31,515 nucleotides of DNA from JAZGAE01 sp036475545. GTDB lineage: Bacteria > Pseudomonadota > Alphaproteobacteria > DATDPM01. The notes beneath the pieces were generated by a model. That model was not told the origin of the DNA. It saw only the letters and a list, made by a program, of their open reading frames with translations, and did not search any database. Shown piece by piece: positions 30,331 to 31,515 of the stretch; position 1 is the first letter of the stretch, and every line of letters begins with the position of its first letter. The position numbers and the translations under genes were made by a program. The stretch spans positions 1-31,515 of the forward strand of contig JAZGAE010000069.1 in the NCBI GenBank assembly GCA_036475545.1, in the 5' to 3' direction.

Positions 30331-31413
30331 ATGGTCTGCGATCCAGCGAACCCTTGGACGGTGCCCGATTTGACGCCATCTCAAGCGCCCCGCCGCCGGA
30401 TGCGGTGTCTGGCCGCTGCCCTCGCCGCGCTACTGTGGGCCTGGCCGGCGTGGCAAGCGCCGGCGGCCGACGGCGCGGTGGTGATCATGTATCACCGTTT
30501 CGGCGAACCGGACTTTCCCTCCACGAATATCCGTCTCGACCAGTTCGAGGAGCATCTGGAGGAGCTCGGGAGCGGCGACTATCGGGTCCTGCCGGTGCCT
30601 GAGATCTTGAACGCACTCGCGGCCGGGGCACCGCTGCCCGAACGGGCCGTCGGCATCACCATCGACGACGCGTATCTCTCCGTCTTCACGGAGGCTTGGC
30701 CGCGCCTGAACGCGGCGGGGTTTCCCTTTACCGTCTTCGTCGCCACCGATTCGGTGGACAGAGGCCGCCCGGCCTTCATGAACTGGGCCCAAATCCGCGA
30801 ACTGGCCGCCGCCGGCGTTACGATCGGCGCTCACACCGCCTCTCATCTACACATGGTGAGCGCGTCCCTCGACAAGGTGGAAAGCGAGATCGCGCGCTCC
30901 GGCGCGCGTTTCCGGGCCGAACTCGGCGGGGCGCCCAAGATCTTCGCCTATCCCTATGGCGAGACGAGCCACGCCGTCCGTGACAAGGTGATCGAGGCAG
31001 GCTATCGCTTCGCGTTGGGGCAGCACTCGGGGGTCGCCCACGGCGGATCCGATTTCTTCAACCTGCCCCGCTTCGCACTCAACCAGACGTATGGCGACAT
31101 CAGGCAGTTTCGCTTACGCGTGCGGGCGCTTCCGCTTCCGGTGAGCGAGGTCACCCCGTCCGACCCGCTGCTCAAGGAGAATCCGCCGCCGTTCGGGTTC
31201 ACGGTCGACCCGAGCATCGCCAACCTGGACCGCCTTACGTGTTATACCTCGAGCGAGGGAAGGGTGTATCACGAACGGCTGGGCGAGCGCCGCGTCGAGG
31301 TGCGGCTCGAGGCGCCGTTTCCGCCGGGACGCTCGCGCATCAACTGCACGGTCCCCGGTGCGGAGGGTCGCTGGCACTGGTTCGGAACCCTCTTCTACGT
31401 GCCGCGCGGCTGA
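30331..31413 (+). CDS. Exported polysaccharide deacetylase (NodB-type) with C-terminal extension
   Basis: A 360-residue protein (from the ATG at 30331). A signal peptide is visible at residues 21-46 (RRRMRCLAAALAALLWAWP, cut near APA-ADG), so the enzyme acts in the periplasm or outside. NodB motifs are motif 1 ITIDDAY (D112, D113; the usual Gly is Ala), motif 2 HTASH (H168, H172) and motif 3 AYPYG (206-210). These bind the metal for N-deacetylation of chitin-like, peptidoglycan or exopolysaccharide sugars; which one is not known. About 110 residues after the NodB core form a separate beta-rich tail with CYTSSEGRVYHERL and WHWFGTLFYVP. The ATG at 30400 or GTG at 30361 are alternative starts nearer the signal peptide. 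Confidence 0.88.
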   Translation: MVCDPANPWTVPDLTPSQAPRRRMRCLAAALAALLWAWPAWQAPAADGAVVIMYHRFGEPDFPSTNIRLDQFEEHLEELGSGDYRVLPVPEILNALAAGAPLPERAVGITIDDAYLSVFTEAWPRLNAAGFPFTVFVATDSVDRGRPAFMNWAQIRELAAAGVTIGAHTASHLHMVSASLDKVESEIARSGARFRAELGGAPKIFAYPYGETSHAVRDKVIEAGYRFALGQHSGVAHGGSDFFNLPRFALNQTYGDIRQFRLRVRALPLPVSEVTPSDPLLKENPPPFGFTVDPSIANLDRLTCYTSSEGRVYHERLGERRVEVRLEAPFPPGRSRINCTVPGAEGRWHWFGTLFYVPRG

Positions 31414-31515
31414 ACCGCCGGCGATCCGCACGACGGTCCGGTGACTCACAGAATTGGGGAAAGCGCGAAACGGTCCGGGGATGGCCCCTGGGGCGGATGC
31501 GGCTCGCCGCCGCCT

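Noticed and set aside
31414..31515. Start of another gene at the ATG at 31480
   Set aside because: Only about 12 codons remain in the window, with no Shine-Dalgarno and no recognisable sequence.

Overview
The window is GC-rich (roughly two thirds G+C by eye), gene-dense chromosome from an alphaproteobacterium, most likely a Rhodospirillales-type lineage. Four things support this: an Irr-type Fur protein, a MucR/Ros regulator, the irr-fabA-fabB-fabI neighbourhood, and the long block fur-olsB-olsA-miaB-phoH-ybeY-corC-lnt-XRE regulator-metK-trmB-rimP-nusA-ylxR-infB-rbfA-truB-rpsO-pnp. I see no insertion sequence, phage, CRISPR array, rRNA or tRNA. Most of the window is ordinary core genome; the interest lies in regulatory DNA and in one small redox cassette.

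Layout. (1) 1-3335: the tail of an unknown + strand gene, then a minus-strand cassette read irr, rubrerythrin, HdrB/GlpC-like Fe-S protein, DUF3501 protein. Between irr and rubrerythrin lie an irr terminator, a near-consensus Irr box (ICE) and a TTGACA promoter. A second terminator separates rubrerythrin from the Fe-S gene. (2) 3336-6277: divergent fabA-fabB-fabI, for unsaturated fatty acid synthesis and enoyl-ACP reduction. (3) 6359-16048, minus strand: the translation/RNA block rimP-nusA-ylxR-infB-rbfA-truB-rpsO-pnp. Its leader carries an intrinsic terminator 31 bases before the rimP start. (4) 16171-18889, minus: XRE regulator, metK (TTG start, hairpin-rich leader) and trmB. (5) 19099-24890, minus: miaB-phoH-ybeY-corC-lnt, as in the E. 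coli miaB-ybeZYX-lnt cluster. (6) 24979-27729, minus: mucR, fur, olsB, olsA, with an iron-type regulator next to ornithine-lipid genes. (7) 27800-31413: single genes in mixed orientation, namely a TusA-like protein (+), tsaB (-), a VanX/DdpX-type dipeptidase (+), a RutE-like nitroreductase (-, TTG start) and an exported polysaccharide deacetylase (+).

How the parts work together. Region 3 serves transcription elongation/antitermination (NusA), ribosome maturation (RimP, RbfA), initiation (IF2), tRNA modification (TruB) and RNA decay (PNPase). TrmB, MiaB, YbeY and TsaB extend this RNA-modification theme. Region 1 looks like an iron/peroxide-responsive unit in which a rubrerythrin without its rubredoxin domain may draw electrons from the neighbouring Fe-S protein. 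This and the possible NusA-controlled attenuator before rimP are the two observations I consider most worth pursuing. All functions are read from sequence motifs and remembered family knowledge; no database search was run.
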